NCBI GenBank assembly: GCA_949293285.1 | Contig: CASFCU010000055.1 | Location: 1 to 32,137 of the forward strand | DNA from: an uncultured bacterium | GTDB taxonomy: Bacteria; Bacillota_I; Bacilli_A; RF39; UBA660 | Length of the DNA: 32,137 bases | Direction of reading: 5' to 3' | Shown: piece by piece, positions 1-7,816 of the stretch | Layout of the letters: every line of letters starts with the position of its first letter | Numbering within the stretch: the first letter of the stretch is position 1 | The notes under the pieces: model-generated | Database searches by the model: none | What the model was told of the DNA's origin: nothing | Seen by the model: only the letters and a program-made list of their open reading frames with translations | Program-made: the position numbers and the translations under genes

Positions 1-1
1 T

Positions 2-775
2 AATTATAAAGTTAAAAAGGTTATTAGAAATAATCCTAAAGATTATATAATTGTAGAAAATACTCATGAACCTATTATTGATAAAGATATTTTTTATGCA
101 GCACAAAAAAGGATACCTAAAAATGTAGGAAGAAATGAAAAAAAAGAAAATCATTTATTAGATGGATTATTATATTGTGGTGAATGTGGACATAGAATTT
201 CAATACAAGCAAGACGAAAAAAAGATAATAGATGTTATACAATTTGCAATTATTATAGAACTTATATGAATGAAAGACGATGCACAACGCATTCAAATAA
301 CTATGATGAATTAGAAAAAGTCATTATCAAATCTTTAACTGAAATTTGCTTAAATTACATTAACAAATGTAAAATAAAAGAAAATACTTTAAATAATTTA
401 AAAGAAACTGATAAAGTGAACAACAAAAAAGAATTAGAAATGCTTGCTGATGATATTAAACAAATTAATGACAATTTAGACATTGTTTATATTGATAAGC
501 TAAATAAAAAGGTTACCGAAGAACAATTTAAGAGAGTTAAAACTAAGTTAGAAAATGAACTCTTTATTAAACAAAATAGGTATAATGAATTAAGTAATAT
601 TATGAATAATACTTTCAATGAAGTATCAAATAATAAAATGATTATGAAATATATTGATAAATTTTTATCTATGAAAGAACCTAGTAGAGAGTTAATTATC
701 AATTTAATTGATAAAATAGAAATCTTCGAAGATAAATCTATAAATATAAAAGTTAGTTTTAACAATTATAATTAA
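2..775 (+). CDS. Large serine recombinase, C-terminal part (5' end outside window)
   Basis: The frame is open from base 2, far upstream of the first ATG (266), so the gene enters from outside the window and lacks its N-terminal catalytic domain here. Visible parts, in order, are the end of a recombinase domain (HEPIIDKDIFYAAQKR), a zinc-ribbon (CGECG from base 176, with later cysteines in the CNYY and RRCTTHS stretches) and a long charged coiled-coil rich in K, E, N and I. This order is typical of large serine recombinases of phages and integrative elements, which perform attP x attB integration and excision. In such elements the recombinase gene usually lies close to an attachment site, so an element boundary is expected nearby. 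The assignment to the family is firm; the specific element type is unknown. Confidence 0.85.
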   Translation, partial: NYKVKKVIRNNPKDYIIVENTHEPIIDKDIFYAAQKRIPKNVGRNEKKENHLLDGLLYCGECGHRISIQARRKKDNRCYTICNYYRTYMNERRCTTHSNNYDELEKVIIKSLTEICLNYINKCKIKENTLNNLKETDKVNNKKELEMLADDIKQINDNLDIVYIDKLNKKVTEEQFKRVKTKLENELFIKQNRYNELSNIMNNTFNEVSNNKMIMKYIDKFLSMKEPSRELIINLIDKIEIFEDKSINIKVSFNNYN

Positions 776-808
776 AAGTATAGTATAATTTTTATAGTAG
801 GTGATAAT

Positions 809-1288
809 GTGAAGATTTATATAATTGGACCATCAGGTGCGGGTAAAACTACTTTTTCTAGGAAACTTGCAAAAAAATATAAAACAAATGCATATGAGTT
901 AGATTGTATTATATATGATGATGAAAATGGGCATATCAAAAGAACTGATGAAGAAATACAAAAAAAATTTAATAATATAATAAAGCAAGATTCTTGGATA
1001 ATAGAAGATGTAGGAAGAGATAAATTTGATAAAGGTCTTGAATGTTGCGATAAAATTTATTATTTAAAAATATCTAAATTTATAATATATATGAGAGTTA
1101 TAAAAAGATGGTTTAAACAAAGGTTAGGAAAAGAGAACTATAATTATCCCCCAACACTTTATCAATTTTATGATATGTTAAGAATTGCAAAATTATATTT
1201 TAAACATGAAAAAGATAAATTAAAAAAAATAAGCAAATATCAGTATAAAGTAAAATACCTGAGTAATAAAGATTTAAATTTAATGTAG
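809..1288 (+). CDS. P-loop kinase-like protein (FlaR / adenylate-kinase-like fold)
   Basis: 159 aa. The Walker A motif GPSGAGKTT lies at residues 7-15, followed by a charged central region and WIIEDVGR, resembling the 'DNA topology modulation protein FlaR'/adenylate-kinase-like P-loop family. It probably binds ATP or GTP; the substrate is not apparent. The start is GTG at 809, with AGGTGAT just upstream (799-805); no better ATG exists. It begins 33 bases after the recombinase stop and may be cargo of the same element or a chromosomal neighbour. The reading frame stays open beyond its TAG stop for 50 more codons, which encode unrelated-looking residues (see the fragment at 1289-1441). Family call moderate, function unknown. 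Confidence 0.6.
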   Translation: MKIYIIGPSGAGKTTFSRKLAKKYKTNAYELDCIIYDDENGHIKRTDEEIQKKFNNIIKQDSWIIEDVGRDKFDKGLECCDKIYYLKISKFIIYMRVIKRWFKQRLGKENYNYPPTLYQFYDMLRIAKLYFKHEKDKLKKISKYQYKVKYLSNKDLNLM

Positions 1289-1441
1289 TCTATCAAAAAG
1301 GGACACACACACGTTTGCCCAATCAGAACTAGAATAGTAAACAATCATGTTTTCCGTCATACTTATAGACCAAGTTTTTCTTGTTGTGAAGAAAATACTT
1401 GCACAAATATAAAGTGTGGTTCATGTTGTCAATTTAGATAA
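1289..1441 (+). pseudogene. Start-less His/Cys-rich fragment, possible 3' half of an interrupted gene
   Basis: An open frame follows the kinase stop in phase and has no ATG, GTG or TTG preceded by a Shine-Dalgarno. From base 1310 it reads HVCPIRTRIVNNHVFRHTYR, then PSFSCC and two further Cys clusters, ending CQFR-stop at 1439-1441. The composition (His, Cys, Arg, aromatic residues) is unlike the Lys/Asn/Ile-rich surroundings and recalls small spore-coat-type proteins, but I cannot name a family. An intrinsic terminator follows at 1470. One explanation is that the recombinase element inserted into this gene and the 5' half lies beyond the left end of the element. A chance open frame is the alternative. 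Confidence 0.35.
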
Positions 1442-1469
1442 ATGAAATAATTCAAAAAGCATGTTCATA

Positions 1470-1507
1470 AAAGATAGTACTTCCTAATTGAAGTGTTATC
1501 TTTTTTA
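1470..1507 (+). terminator. Intrinsic terminator
   Basis: AAAGATAGTACTTC and GAAGTGTTATCTTT form a stem with a CTAATT loop and one mismatched region, followed by a T run. It closes the kinase/fragment transcript. Confidence 0.65.
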
Positions 1508-1532
1508 CTTTTTTATTCCGGCAACATATGAT
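1504..1532 (+). promoter_or_regulatory. Sigma-A-like promoter of the superoxide reductase gene
   Basis: TTTACT (1504-1509), 17-base spacer, TATGAT (1527-1532). Transcription would start near 1539, leaving an untranslated leader of about 125 bases. Apart from a short hairpin around AGAGCTTGTAAGCTTCT (about 1574-1590) I see no recognisable regulatory element in that leader. Confidence 0.4.
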
Positions 1533-1663
1533 ACAATAATAAAAACTAGGTTTAATTATGCAAAAAAATTCAATGAGAGCTTGTAAGCTTCTATCACAAT
1601 AAAATTTATAATTTGAACTTGTCAAAGTAATGAAACAGAAAGAATAGTCTAGGAGGAATGAAA

Positions 1664-2032
1664 ATGAATGAACTAATATTAAAACAATGCAAAGAATGTA
1701 ACACATTAGTCAAAGTAATTAAAAACTATGATAGTAATTTGATTTGTTGCGGTAAACCAATGCAAATTATAAAGCCAAATACAACAGAGGCCAGTGCAGA
1801 AAAACATTTGCCAACTTATGAAAAAATAGGTAACACGTTGAAAATAACCGTAAATCATGTGATGGAACAGGAACATTACATAGAATGGATTTTAGTTGTT
1901 GGAAAAAAAGGATTCAAAGAACAAATTTTTAATCCTTTGGATATTCCTACAATGGAATTGCCCTATGAAGAAGGATTAACAATATACAGTTATTGTAATA
2001 AACACGGATTGTGGAAAACAGAAGTAAAATAA
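1664..2032 (+). CDS. Desulfoferrodoxin-type superoxide reductase
   Basis: 122 aa. Superoxide reductase reduces superoxide to hydrogen peroxide without making oxygen, as is typical of anaerobes. The N-terminal desulforedoxin-like centre is visible as C-x2-C (CKEC) and a later CC pair (LICCGKPM). The catalytic iron centre shows its ligands in EKHLP, NHVMEQEHYIEW (His-x5-His) and YCNKHGLWK (Cys-x2-His), so all four His and the Cys are present. The start is set at the second in-frame ATG (1664): the AGGAGG at 1651-1656 is 7 bases from it but only 1 base from the upstream ATG at 1658. The gene is monocistronic between its own promoter and a strong terminator. It suggests an anaerobe with oxygen defence. 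Confidence 0.93.
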   Translation: MNELILKQCKECNTLVKVIKNYDSNLICCGKPMQIIKPNTTEASAEKHLPTYEKIGNTLKITVNHVMEQEHYIEWILVVGKKGFKEQIFNPLDIPTMELPYEEGLTIYSYCNKHGLWKTEVK

Positions 2033-2045
2033 ATATAGAAAATAT

Positions 2046-2080
2046 AACCTATAAAGTAGATATTTCTTTATAGGTTTTTA
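2046..2080 (+). terminator. Strong intrinsic terminator after superoxide reductase
   Basis: Perfect 11-base stem AACCTATAAAG / CTTTATAGGTT followed by TTTTTA. The insertion sequence landed immediately beyond it (its target duplication starts at 2080), so superoxide reductase expression is probably not disturbed. Confidence 0.85.
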
Positions 2081-2088
2081 TATGAAAT
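2080..2088. repeat. 9-bp target site duplication, left copy
   Basis: ATATGAAAT, repeated exactly at 3349-3357 on the other side of the IS. The length fits the 8-10 bases usual for ISAs1 elements. Confidence 0.93.
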
Positions 2089-2107
2089 TAGGGCAACCGC
2101 ATAAAAA
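2089..2107 (+). repeat. Left terminal inverted repeat of the IS
   Basis: 19 bases, identical to the reverse complement of 3330-3348; the two ends diverge at the 20th base (C at 2108, T at 3329). Confidence 0.95.
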
Positions 2108-2115
2108 CCAGAAGA

Positions 2116-3267
2116 TTAATATTCAGTGGGAATAACATTGAATACTAATCTTTTTATATTGTCTAAATCGTGATTATATAATGTTAGTTTTTTCTTAAAA
2201 CTTAATTTAGTATTAATTGGATCAAGCTTAGTTAAGTTATAGCAAATTTTTCTTATAAGAGCTAGGTTCTTTAAAGCATTTTCTTCCTTACATAAACTCC
2301 AGTCTTCTCTAAAGTGCACGTCTAAAATCCAATGTAAATTATTTTCTATAGACCAATGACCTCTTGTATAATTTGCAAACTCTTTTGCAGACAATTTCAA
2401 ATCAGAAATATAAAACTTTTCTTGTATAGAAACCTCACCATTTATTTCTCTATAATTTCGTGTCATACCTATTAAATTTAAATTTTTCCAATTCTCTTTA
2501 CCATAAATAAAATCAACGTTATATGTTATAAAATGTTCTCTTCTTTCTATTCGCCCGTGATCTTTGCTTAGTTCAACATGTTGATAAATATCTTTTAGTT
2601 CTTCTTTATTTTTTAATGCAAAATCAAAATATTCTTTTAATTCAGAATATAAAAGTTTTTGATTGTTTTTAACGGCTAAGCAATAATGTCCTTCTTTATC
2701 AATAATTTTTTGAGTGATATCTTTTTGGCATCCCATTGCGTCTATAGTAACAATGGAATTAGTAATATCAATTAAATCTAGCAAATCAGGTATGGCAGTA
2801 ATTTCATTAGATTTATCGTCAACTTTTACTTGACCTATTGAGATTCCTAAGTCAGATAAGAAGGCAGAAACAACATAAGGAATATTACCACCGTTGATTT
2901 TGTCAGTAGCACTTTTGATAGCTTTGCCGTCAATAGGAATAAGTTTATATTTGTTTTTCAAAAGTTTATTCTTTTCTTCAATAATACTTTTTACCCAAGA
3001 AACAAAAATATTCATAAATTCTTCTGGATTTATTAATGAATAAATTCTTAATAGTGTATCAGGAGATGGTGTGCCATATTCTAATCCCAATTCGTTTGTG
3101 AAGTATTCTTCATTAAGTTTTAAAAAATATGCAATATTTTCTGCATCATAATGACCTGCTAGAATACCATAAATAGACATTACAATACAGTCAGTTAATT
3201 CGTGCTTTAATCCTCTGTTATCTCTAGTATCAGTTAATTCATTAAAAAACATAATAAGACTGTTCAT
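2116..3267 (-). CDS. ISAs1-family DDE transposase
   Basis: 383 aa, full length for the family. The N-terminal part (FFNELTDTRDNRGLKHEL, then GHYDAENIAYF) is the conserved ISAs1 H-repeat/DUF4338-like start. The DDE residues are visible: D113 (PIDGK), D176 (TIDAMG, followed by CQKDI) and E308 (GHWSIENNLHW). It cuts and joins the IS ends. The start is set at ATG 3267 because AGGATGTGAT (3281-3272), nearly the full anti-SD complement, ends 4 bases before it; an upstream in-frame GTG at 3276 overlaps that site. No frameshift or stop is present, so the enzyme looks active. Confidence 0.95.
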   Translation of the reverse strand: MNSLIMFFNELTDTRDNRGLKHELTDCIVMSIYGILAGHYDAENIAYFLKLNEEYFTNELGLEYGTPSPDTLLRIYSLINPEEFMNIFVSWVKSIIEEKNKLLKNKYKLIPIDGKAIKSATDKINGGNIPYVVSAFLSDLGISIGQVKVDDKSNEITAIPDLLDLIDITNSIVTIDAMGCQKDITQKIIDKEGHYCLAVKNNQKLLYSELKEYFDFALKNKEELKDIYQHVELSKDHGRIERREHFITYNVDFIYGKENWKNLNLIGMTRNYREINGEVSIQEKFYISDLKLSAKEFANYTRGHWSIENNLHWILDVHFREDWSLCKEENALKNLALIRKICYNLTKLDPINTKLSFKKKLTLYNHDLDNIKRLVFNVIPTEY

Positions 3268-3329
3268 TATTATCACATCCTATTATAATTTTAACTTACT
3301 TTTTGTTATATTCATAATACTATTGACAT

Positions 3330-3348
3330 TTTTTATGCGGTTGCCCTA
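3330..3348 (-). repeat. Right terminal inverted repeat of the IS
   Basis: Exact reverse complement of 2089-2107. The transposase start lies about 60 bases inside this end. Confidence 0.95.
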
Positions 3349-3357
3349 ATATGAAAT
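3349..3357. repeat. 9-bp target site duplication, right copy
   Basis: ATATGAAAT, identical to 2080-2088. Confidence 0.93.
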
Positions 3358-3386
3358 AAAAATTAATTTAAAGTTAGTTGAATTCA

Positions 3387-3395
3387 TGATATACT
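3387..3395 (+). promoter_or_regulatory. Extended -10 promoter of the helicase gene
   Basis: TGATATACT, an extended -10 (TGn + TATACT at 3390-3395), with a weak TTTAAA about 17 bases upstream (3367-3372). It lies just outside the IS right end, so the gene kept its own promoter. Confidence 0.45.
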
Positions 3396-3426
3396 AATAA
3401 TAAGTAGTAATCTAGAGGTTGTTAGT

Positions 3427-5808
3427 ATGAATAATTTAGATTTTAGTGATTTAATAAAAGAATTCCAACAAATGTTAACTTCTAACCATTACGTAACATT
3501 TAAAAGTTACAATAATTTTTTAAAAAAATATAAAAATATCTTTGAAAATCATTCTTCACCAGAGTATAAACCGAGACTAGATGATATCATAAGTAATGGA
3601 TATAGATACATTGACGCTTCAAATCAAAAATATATTGAAAAAAAATTAGTAGAGTATAAAGAGTACTTTGACAATATGTTTTACCATATCGATGATAATG
3701 TAAAATTAGACGAAGAGCAAAGAAAAGCAATACTAAATGAAGAGGATTATTCCTTAATCATTGCCGGAGCAGGTGCAGGGAAAACCACTACAATGGCAGC
3801 AAAAGTAAAATACTTGATTGAAAAAAAGAATATACCACCATCCTCTATTGCTGTGATATCCTATACAAACAAAGCTACAGAAGAACTTGAAGACAAAATA
3901 AAATATCAATTTAACTTACCTGTAGATATAATGACTTTTCATTCATTGGGAATAAAATTAATAAGAAAAAGTTTTAAACAACCATTAAAACCAGTTACAG
4001 AAAAAGAGCAAAGAGAAATTATAGAAAATTATGTCAAAAATATTTTATTCAACAATAAAGACTTACTAACACAATATGTAATAAGATTTAATAAGTACAA
4101 TATAAAAGGAAGCAGAATGTTTTCCAAAGGCTTTACTGAAAATTATGAGAAATTTAGCACTTTCCAAGAATACTTTAATGATTATAAAAGAAGAAAATAT
4201 CAAGAAAATAAAGACCACTTAAAAGAAATCATAAAACAGAGAATGGAAACATATTTAAAAATGGACACTCCAAAAACCTTAAAAAATGAGCACGTTCGTT
4301 CAGAAGCAGAAGCAAATATTGCTAATTTTTTATTTTTAAATGGTATAGAATATAAATACGAAGAGCCCTATCCTGAAAAAGTGGATGCAGAAAGGGTTTA
4401 TTTACCAGATTTTACGATAGAAATAAATGGAATTCCCATTTACATTGAGTATTATGGCCTATCTGGTTATTATGAAGATGGTACTTTAAGTGAAAAAAAC
4501 AAGAAAAAATACGAAGAATTACGAAAGAAAAAAAGAGCCTTTCATGATTCACACAAAAACTATTATATAGAATTAGATTATAAATATAATTCTGGAAATA
4601 AAGAAATTCCCTATCTAGAAGAATTAAAAAATCAATTAGAAAAGTTTCACGTTAAATTTCAAAAAAGAAGCTTAAAAGAAATCTATGAACAAATATTAGA
4701 TAATAATATGCAAGCAGAATTTTTTAGATTTGTCGATTTCATGTTAGACATTATTCAAGAAATAAAAGAAAGCCCTGATCGTGAGTTATTCATAGAGAAA
4801 TTAAAAAATTACATAATAAACGAAAAAATACCAGTAAGTCTTAGAAAAGAAATGTTAATGGAAGCAAATCTATTTCTAGAAGTATATAAATTTTATGAGA
4901 ATAATTTAATTCCTAGAGGAAAAATTGATTTTTCTGATATGATTTACTACGCCAACAAATATATTACATCTCTTGCCAAAGAAAAAAATATTCTAGACTA
5001 TCAATATATTGTAATAGATGAGTACCAAGACATATCTATAGAGCGTTATAAATTTGCTAAAAACTTATCACTAATAACAAATTCAAAGGTAGTATCTGTT
5101 GGTGATGATTGGCAGACTATTTTTTCCTTTGCAGGATCTAGAATAGATTTATTTTATCAGTATGCAAAACTATTTCCTGGGGCTAAGAGATTATTTATAA
5201 ACAGTACCTATCGAAATAGTCAACAACTAATAGAGCAAGCGGGCATGTTTATCATGAAGAACCCCCTTCAAATCAAGAAAAATTTAATTTCCTTAAAAAA
5301 AAGAGAAAATCCAATAAAAGTATGTTTATATGATGATGATAACCAATACGAATTAATATCAAAAATAATAATGAAAATTTATAATGAAAACCAAAAAAAC
5401 AGCATTTTAATATTATCAAGGAAAAATAGACACATTGAAATGATGTTAGAATCTTCTTTTTTCAAAAAAGGAATTGGTACCAGAATAATTTGTAGTATGT
5501 GCCCAAATGCCTTTATCGATGCCATGAGTGTCCATAGTGCCAAAGGATTGGGAAGTGACTACGTCATACTCATGAATGTAACTAACACGGATTTTCCCTG
5601 CTCACACGACAACGAAATATGGTTAAAAGAACTATTTAAACCCAAAATGGTAAAAGAAACGTATCCCCATGCCGAAGAAAGAAGGATATTTTATGTAGCA
5701 TTAACGAGAACTAAAAATGATGTTTATATATTAGCACCAAAATCGAAAGAAAAAAGATCACCATTTATAGAAGAATTATTTTATGAAAAAATGAAAATAG
5801 ATAATTGA
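3427..5808 (+). CDS. UvrD/HelD-like superfamily 1 helicase with nuclease-like insert
   Basis: 793 aa. All main superfamily 1A helicase motifs are present: Walker A GAGAGKTT (114-121), DEYQD (531-535), GDDWQTIF (559-566), STYRNSQQL, VHSAKGLGSDYV (702-713) and EERRIFYVALTRT (750-762). It should translocate on and unwind DNA with ATP. Inside domain 1, residues about 289-345, is an insert with RSEAEANIANFL, then PDF (D328) and IYIEYYG (E341), resembling a PD-(D/E)XK or Vsr-like nuclease core; E. coli helicase IV (HelD) proteins carry a comparable region. The third position of the E-x-K motif is Tyr here, so nuclease activity is uncertain. It is monocistronic. A role in repair or phage defence is inference. 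Confidence 0.85.
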   Translation: MNNLDFSDLIKEFQQMLTSNHYVTFKSYNNFLKKYKNIFENHSSPEYKPRLDDIISNGYRYIDASNQKYIEKKLVEYKEYFDNMFYHIDDNVKLDEEQRKAILNEEDYSLIIAGAGAGKTTTMAAKVKYLIEKKNIPPSSIAVISYTNKATEELEDKIKYQFNLPVDIMTFHSLGIKLIRKSFKQPLKPVTEKEQREIIENYVKNILFNNKDLLTQYVIRFNKYNIKGSRMFSKGFTENYEKFSTFQEYFNDYKRRKYQENKDHLKEIIKQRMETYLKMDTPKTLKNEHVRSEAEANIANFLFLNGIEYKYEEPYPEKVDAERVYLPDFTIEINGIPIYIEYYGLSGYYEDGTLSEKNKKKYEELRKKKRAFHDSHKNYYIELDYKYNSGNKEIPYLEELKNQLEKFHVKFQKRSLKEIYEQILDNNMQAEFFRFVDFMLDIIQEIKESPDRELFIEKLKNYIINEKIPVSLRKEMLMEANLFLEVYKFYENNLIPRGKIDFSDMIYYANKYITSLAKEKNILDYQYIVIDEYQDISIERYKFAKNLSLITNSKVVSVGDDWQTIFSFAGSRIDLFYQYAKLFPGAKRLFINSTYRNSQQLIEQAGMFIMKNPLQIKKNLISLKKRENPIKVCLYDDDNQYELISKIIMKIYNENQKNSILILSRKNRHIEMMLESSFFKKGIGTRIICSMCPNAFIDAMSVHSAKGLGSDYVILMNVTNTDFPCSHDNEIWLKELFKPKMVKETYPHAEERRIFYVALTRTKNDVYILAPKSKEKRSPFIEELFYEKMKIDN

Positions 5809-5964
5809 CATCATTTTTAATCATAAGCATATCAAACAAAAAAATTCGTTCATTTTATAGTATTTAGTTATATGTTTTGTGTAAAGTATTAATAGCACTT
5901 ATCAAGTAAGTAGAAAACTAGTATTTAGCAATATTGTGATATTTAAGTAAGAGTGGTGTTGTAG

Positions 5965-7140
5965 ATGAAAAAAGTAAATACAAAAAAAATAGTAAAAAGA
6001 AAAAAAATAAAAATAGGGCCATTATTATTTCTAATAGTAATAATTTCTCTTTTCATGTTTCTTAATTTTTCAAATTTTCTACTAGAGCAAGACGAAAATT
6101 TAAAAGAAAATGATAAAGGAAATGATTCCGTAATAACAGAAAGTAGTTTATCTTTAATCATGGTAGGAGATTGTTTAATACATGGAGCAGTATACAGTGA
6201 TGCAAAAACGGAAAACGGTTATGATTTTAATAAAATGGTCGATTTAGTAAAGCCAATCATAGAAAAATATGACCTTGCTTTCTACAATCAAGAGTCGATA
6301 TTAGGAGGAACAGAACTAGGTTTATCCAGTTATCCTGCTTTCAATTCACCACAAGAAGTGGGGGATGCTTTTATAAATATGGGATTTAATCTAGTATCTC
6401 TTGCTAATAATCACACTTTAGATAGAGGGAAAAAAGCCATCTATTCGTCTTTAGATTATTGGAAAACAAAAGAATCGGTACTTACAGCAGGCTCATATTA
6501 CAGTGAAGAAGATAGAATAACACCGAAAATAAAAGAAAAAAACGGGATTACCTATGCACTTTTATCCTACACAACAACCACAAATGGAATTCCCGTTCCA
6601 AAAGATGGAACATACTTAATTTCTGTTTATAACGAACAAACTGTAAAAGAAGACATCGAAAGATTAAGAGAACAGGTAGATTTATTATTAGTATCCATGC
6701 ATTGGGGTGAAGAATACACGCACACACCAAATCAAAATCAAATAAAAATTGCAGAATACCTTGCTAGTTTAGGAGTAGATATAATAATAGGTCATCATCC
6801 ACACGTTGTACAACCTATTGATTTTATAGGAGATACTATGGTAATATATTCACTTGGGAATTTCATATCTTCTCAATATGGAGTAAACAAACTAACTGGA
6901 TTAATGGCCGGAATAACTGTAAAAAAAGTAACTAAGGATGGTGTTTCTGTAATAACACTAGAAAATCCAACGGCTCAGCTAGTTTACACATATTCAGAAA
7001 TAACTTCGTATAGGCATTCCTATAGATTATATCCTTATAAAATGTTAAATAACGATCTACTAAGCAACTACCAAACCCACTATGAAAAATATATGGGAAT
7101 AGTAACAAGTATGAATAGTAGAATTATACCTATATTATAA
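5965..7140 (+). CDS. capA: CapA/PgsA-type metallophosphoesterase-fold envelope protein
   Basis: 391 aa. A Lys-rich N-terminus and one membrane segment (about 18-40) anchor an extracellular domain of the bacterial capsule synthesis protein CapA family, used in poly-gamma-glutamate capsule synthesis or release. Metal-binding motifs are visible: VGDCLIHG (D69), YNQES (109-111), LANNHTLDRG (N149, H150), MHWGEEY (H246) and GHHPHVVQ (H277-H280), ending with IYSLGNF. No CapB/CapC partner is present, so it may act on another anionic polymer. It is followed by two further membrane-anchored envelope genes. The ribosome site (GTGGTG) is weak. The symbol denotes the family only. Confidence 0.85.
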   Translation: MKKVNTKKIVKRKKIKIGPLLFLIVIISLFMFLNFSNFLLEQDENLKENDKGNDSVITESSLSLIMVGDCLIHGAVYSDAKTENGYDFNKMVDLVKPIIEKYDLAFYNQESILGGTELGLSSYPAFNSPQEVGDAFINMGFNLVSLANNHTLDRGKKAIYSSLDYWKTKESVLTAGSYYSEEDRITPKIKEKNGITYALLSYTTTTNGIPVPKDGTYLISVYNEQTVKEDIERLREQVDLLLVSMHWGEEYTHTPNQNQIKIAEYLASLGVDIIIGHHPHVVQPIDFIGDTMVIYSLGNFISSQYGVNKLTGLMAGITVKKVTKDGVSVITLENPTAQLVYTYSEITSYRHSYRLYPYKMLNNDLLSNYQTHYEKYMGIVTSMNSRIIPIL

Positions 7141-7149
7141 ACAATAATA

Positions 7150-7178
7150 TTGAAAAAAATGTCAATAAATGTTATATT
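7150..7178 (+). promoter_or_regulatory. Sigma-A promoter for the coiled-coil/glycosidase pair
   Basis: TTGAAA (7150-7155), 17-base spacer, TATATT (7173-7178), located between the capA stop and the next gene, giving the downstream pair its own start. Confidence 0.6.
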
Positions 7179-7196
7179 ACTAAGGTAGGTGATTTG

Positions 7197-7808
7197 ATGA
7201 AAAAAGAATATCTAAAATTATTTAGTTTTCTATTAGGAATTACATTTATATCAAGTGGAATAATTTTTACGCTTTCTAAAGTTTATAAAGAAAACAAACA
7301 ACAAAAAATAGAAGAAGAGGCCATTATTGCAGACGAGATAATCGATGTCTATGAAACATTTCGAGCAAAAACAGAAGAATTAAGTAGAAAAAGAGATTCC
7401 ATAAATATAGAGATTTCAGAATACACTTCTTATTACACTGGAATGGAAGAAAACTATGAGAAAATAATAGAAGAGTTAAAACTTTATGAAACGTTGGTAA
7501 AAGAAGTAGAAGATACAGCTAGTTATCTAAATGCAAATTGTATTAAGGAGACTTACAGTAACCATGATGCTAATAATAAATGTAATGCTTATATCATAAA
7601 TTATGAAAGAACAGTAAATAGTTTTGTTGGAGATATTGAATTTTTCAATAGCAAAATCGATGAATATAACCATTGGATTATTGAAGAAAACGAAGATTTA
7701 GAGGATGATGAAAAATATAAGGAAATAGAAAGATTTGTACCGATTTACTATAAAGAGTATATCGATGTAAATTCTGATGGAACTTATTTAGGAAGGACAA
7801 GTGATTAG
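7197..7808 (+). CDS. Membrane-anchored coiled-coil protein of unknown function
   Basis: 203 aa. The start is ATG 7197 (an in-frame TTG precedes it), with AGGTGAT at 7187-7193. It has a single N-terminal membrane segment (about 8-27) and then a long acidic helical region rich in E, K, I and N, with two cysteines about 12 residues apart (NCIKET, NNKCNAY) that could form a disulphide outside the cell. I do not recognise a family. It is 8 bases upstream of the phosphodiester glycosidase gene and almost certainly co-transcribed with it, so a scaffold or partner role at the cell surface is the simplest inference. Confidence 0.7.
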   Translation: MKKEYLKLFSFLLGITFISSGIIFTLSKVYKENKQQKIEEEAIIADEIIDVYETFRAKTEELSRKRDSINIEISEYTSYYTGMEENYEKIIEELKLYETLVKEVEDTASYLNANCIKETYSNHDANNKCNAYIINYERTVNSFVGDIEFFNSKIDEYNHWIIEENEDLEDDEKYKEIERFVPIYYKEYIDVNSDGTYLGRTSD

Positions 7809-7816
7809 GAGGAATA

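Larger units (their letters stand above)
2089..3348 (-). mobile_element. Complete ISAs1-family insertion sequence, 1260 bp
   Basis: The ends are a perfect 19-base inverted repeat: TAGGGCAACCGCATAAAAA at 2089-2107 and its reverse complement at 3330-3348. It is flanked by the 9-base direct repeat ATATGAAAT at 2080-2088 and 3349-3357. The element carries one full-length transposase gene on the minus strand. An intact target duplication, perfect ends and an uninterrupted transposase indicate a recent insertion, probably still mobile. It sits between two genes and interrupts no frame. Confidence 0.95.

Noticed and set aside
5858-5928. Direct repeat TAGTATTTAG (5858-5867, 5919-5928) before capA
   Set aside because: Ten AT-rich bases repeated 61 bases apart; easily chance in this composition.
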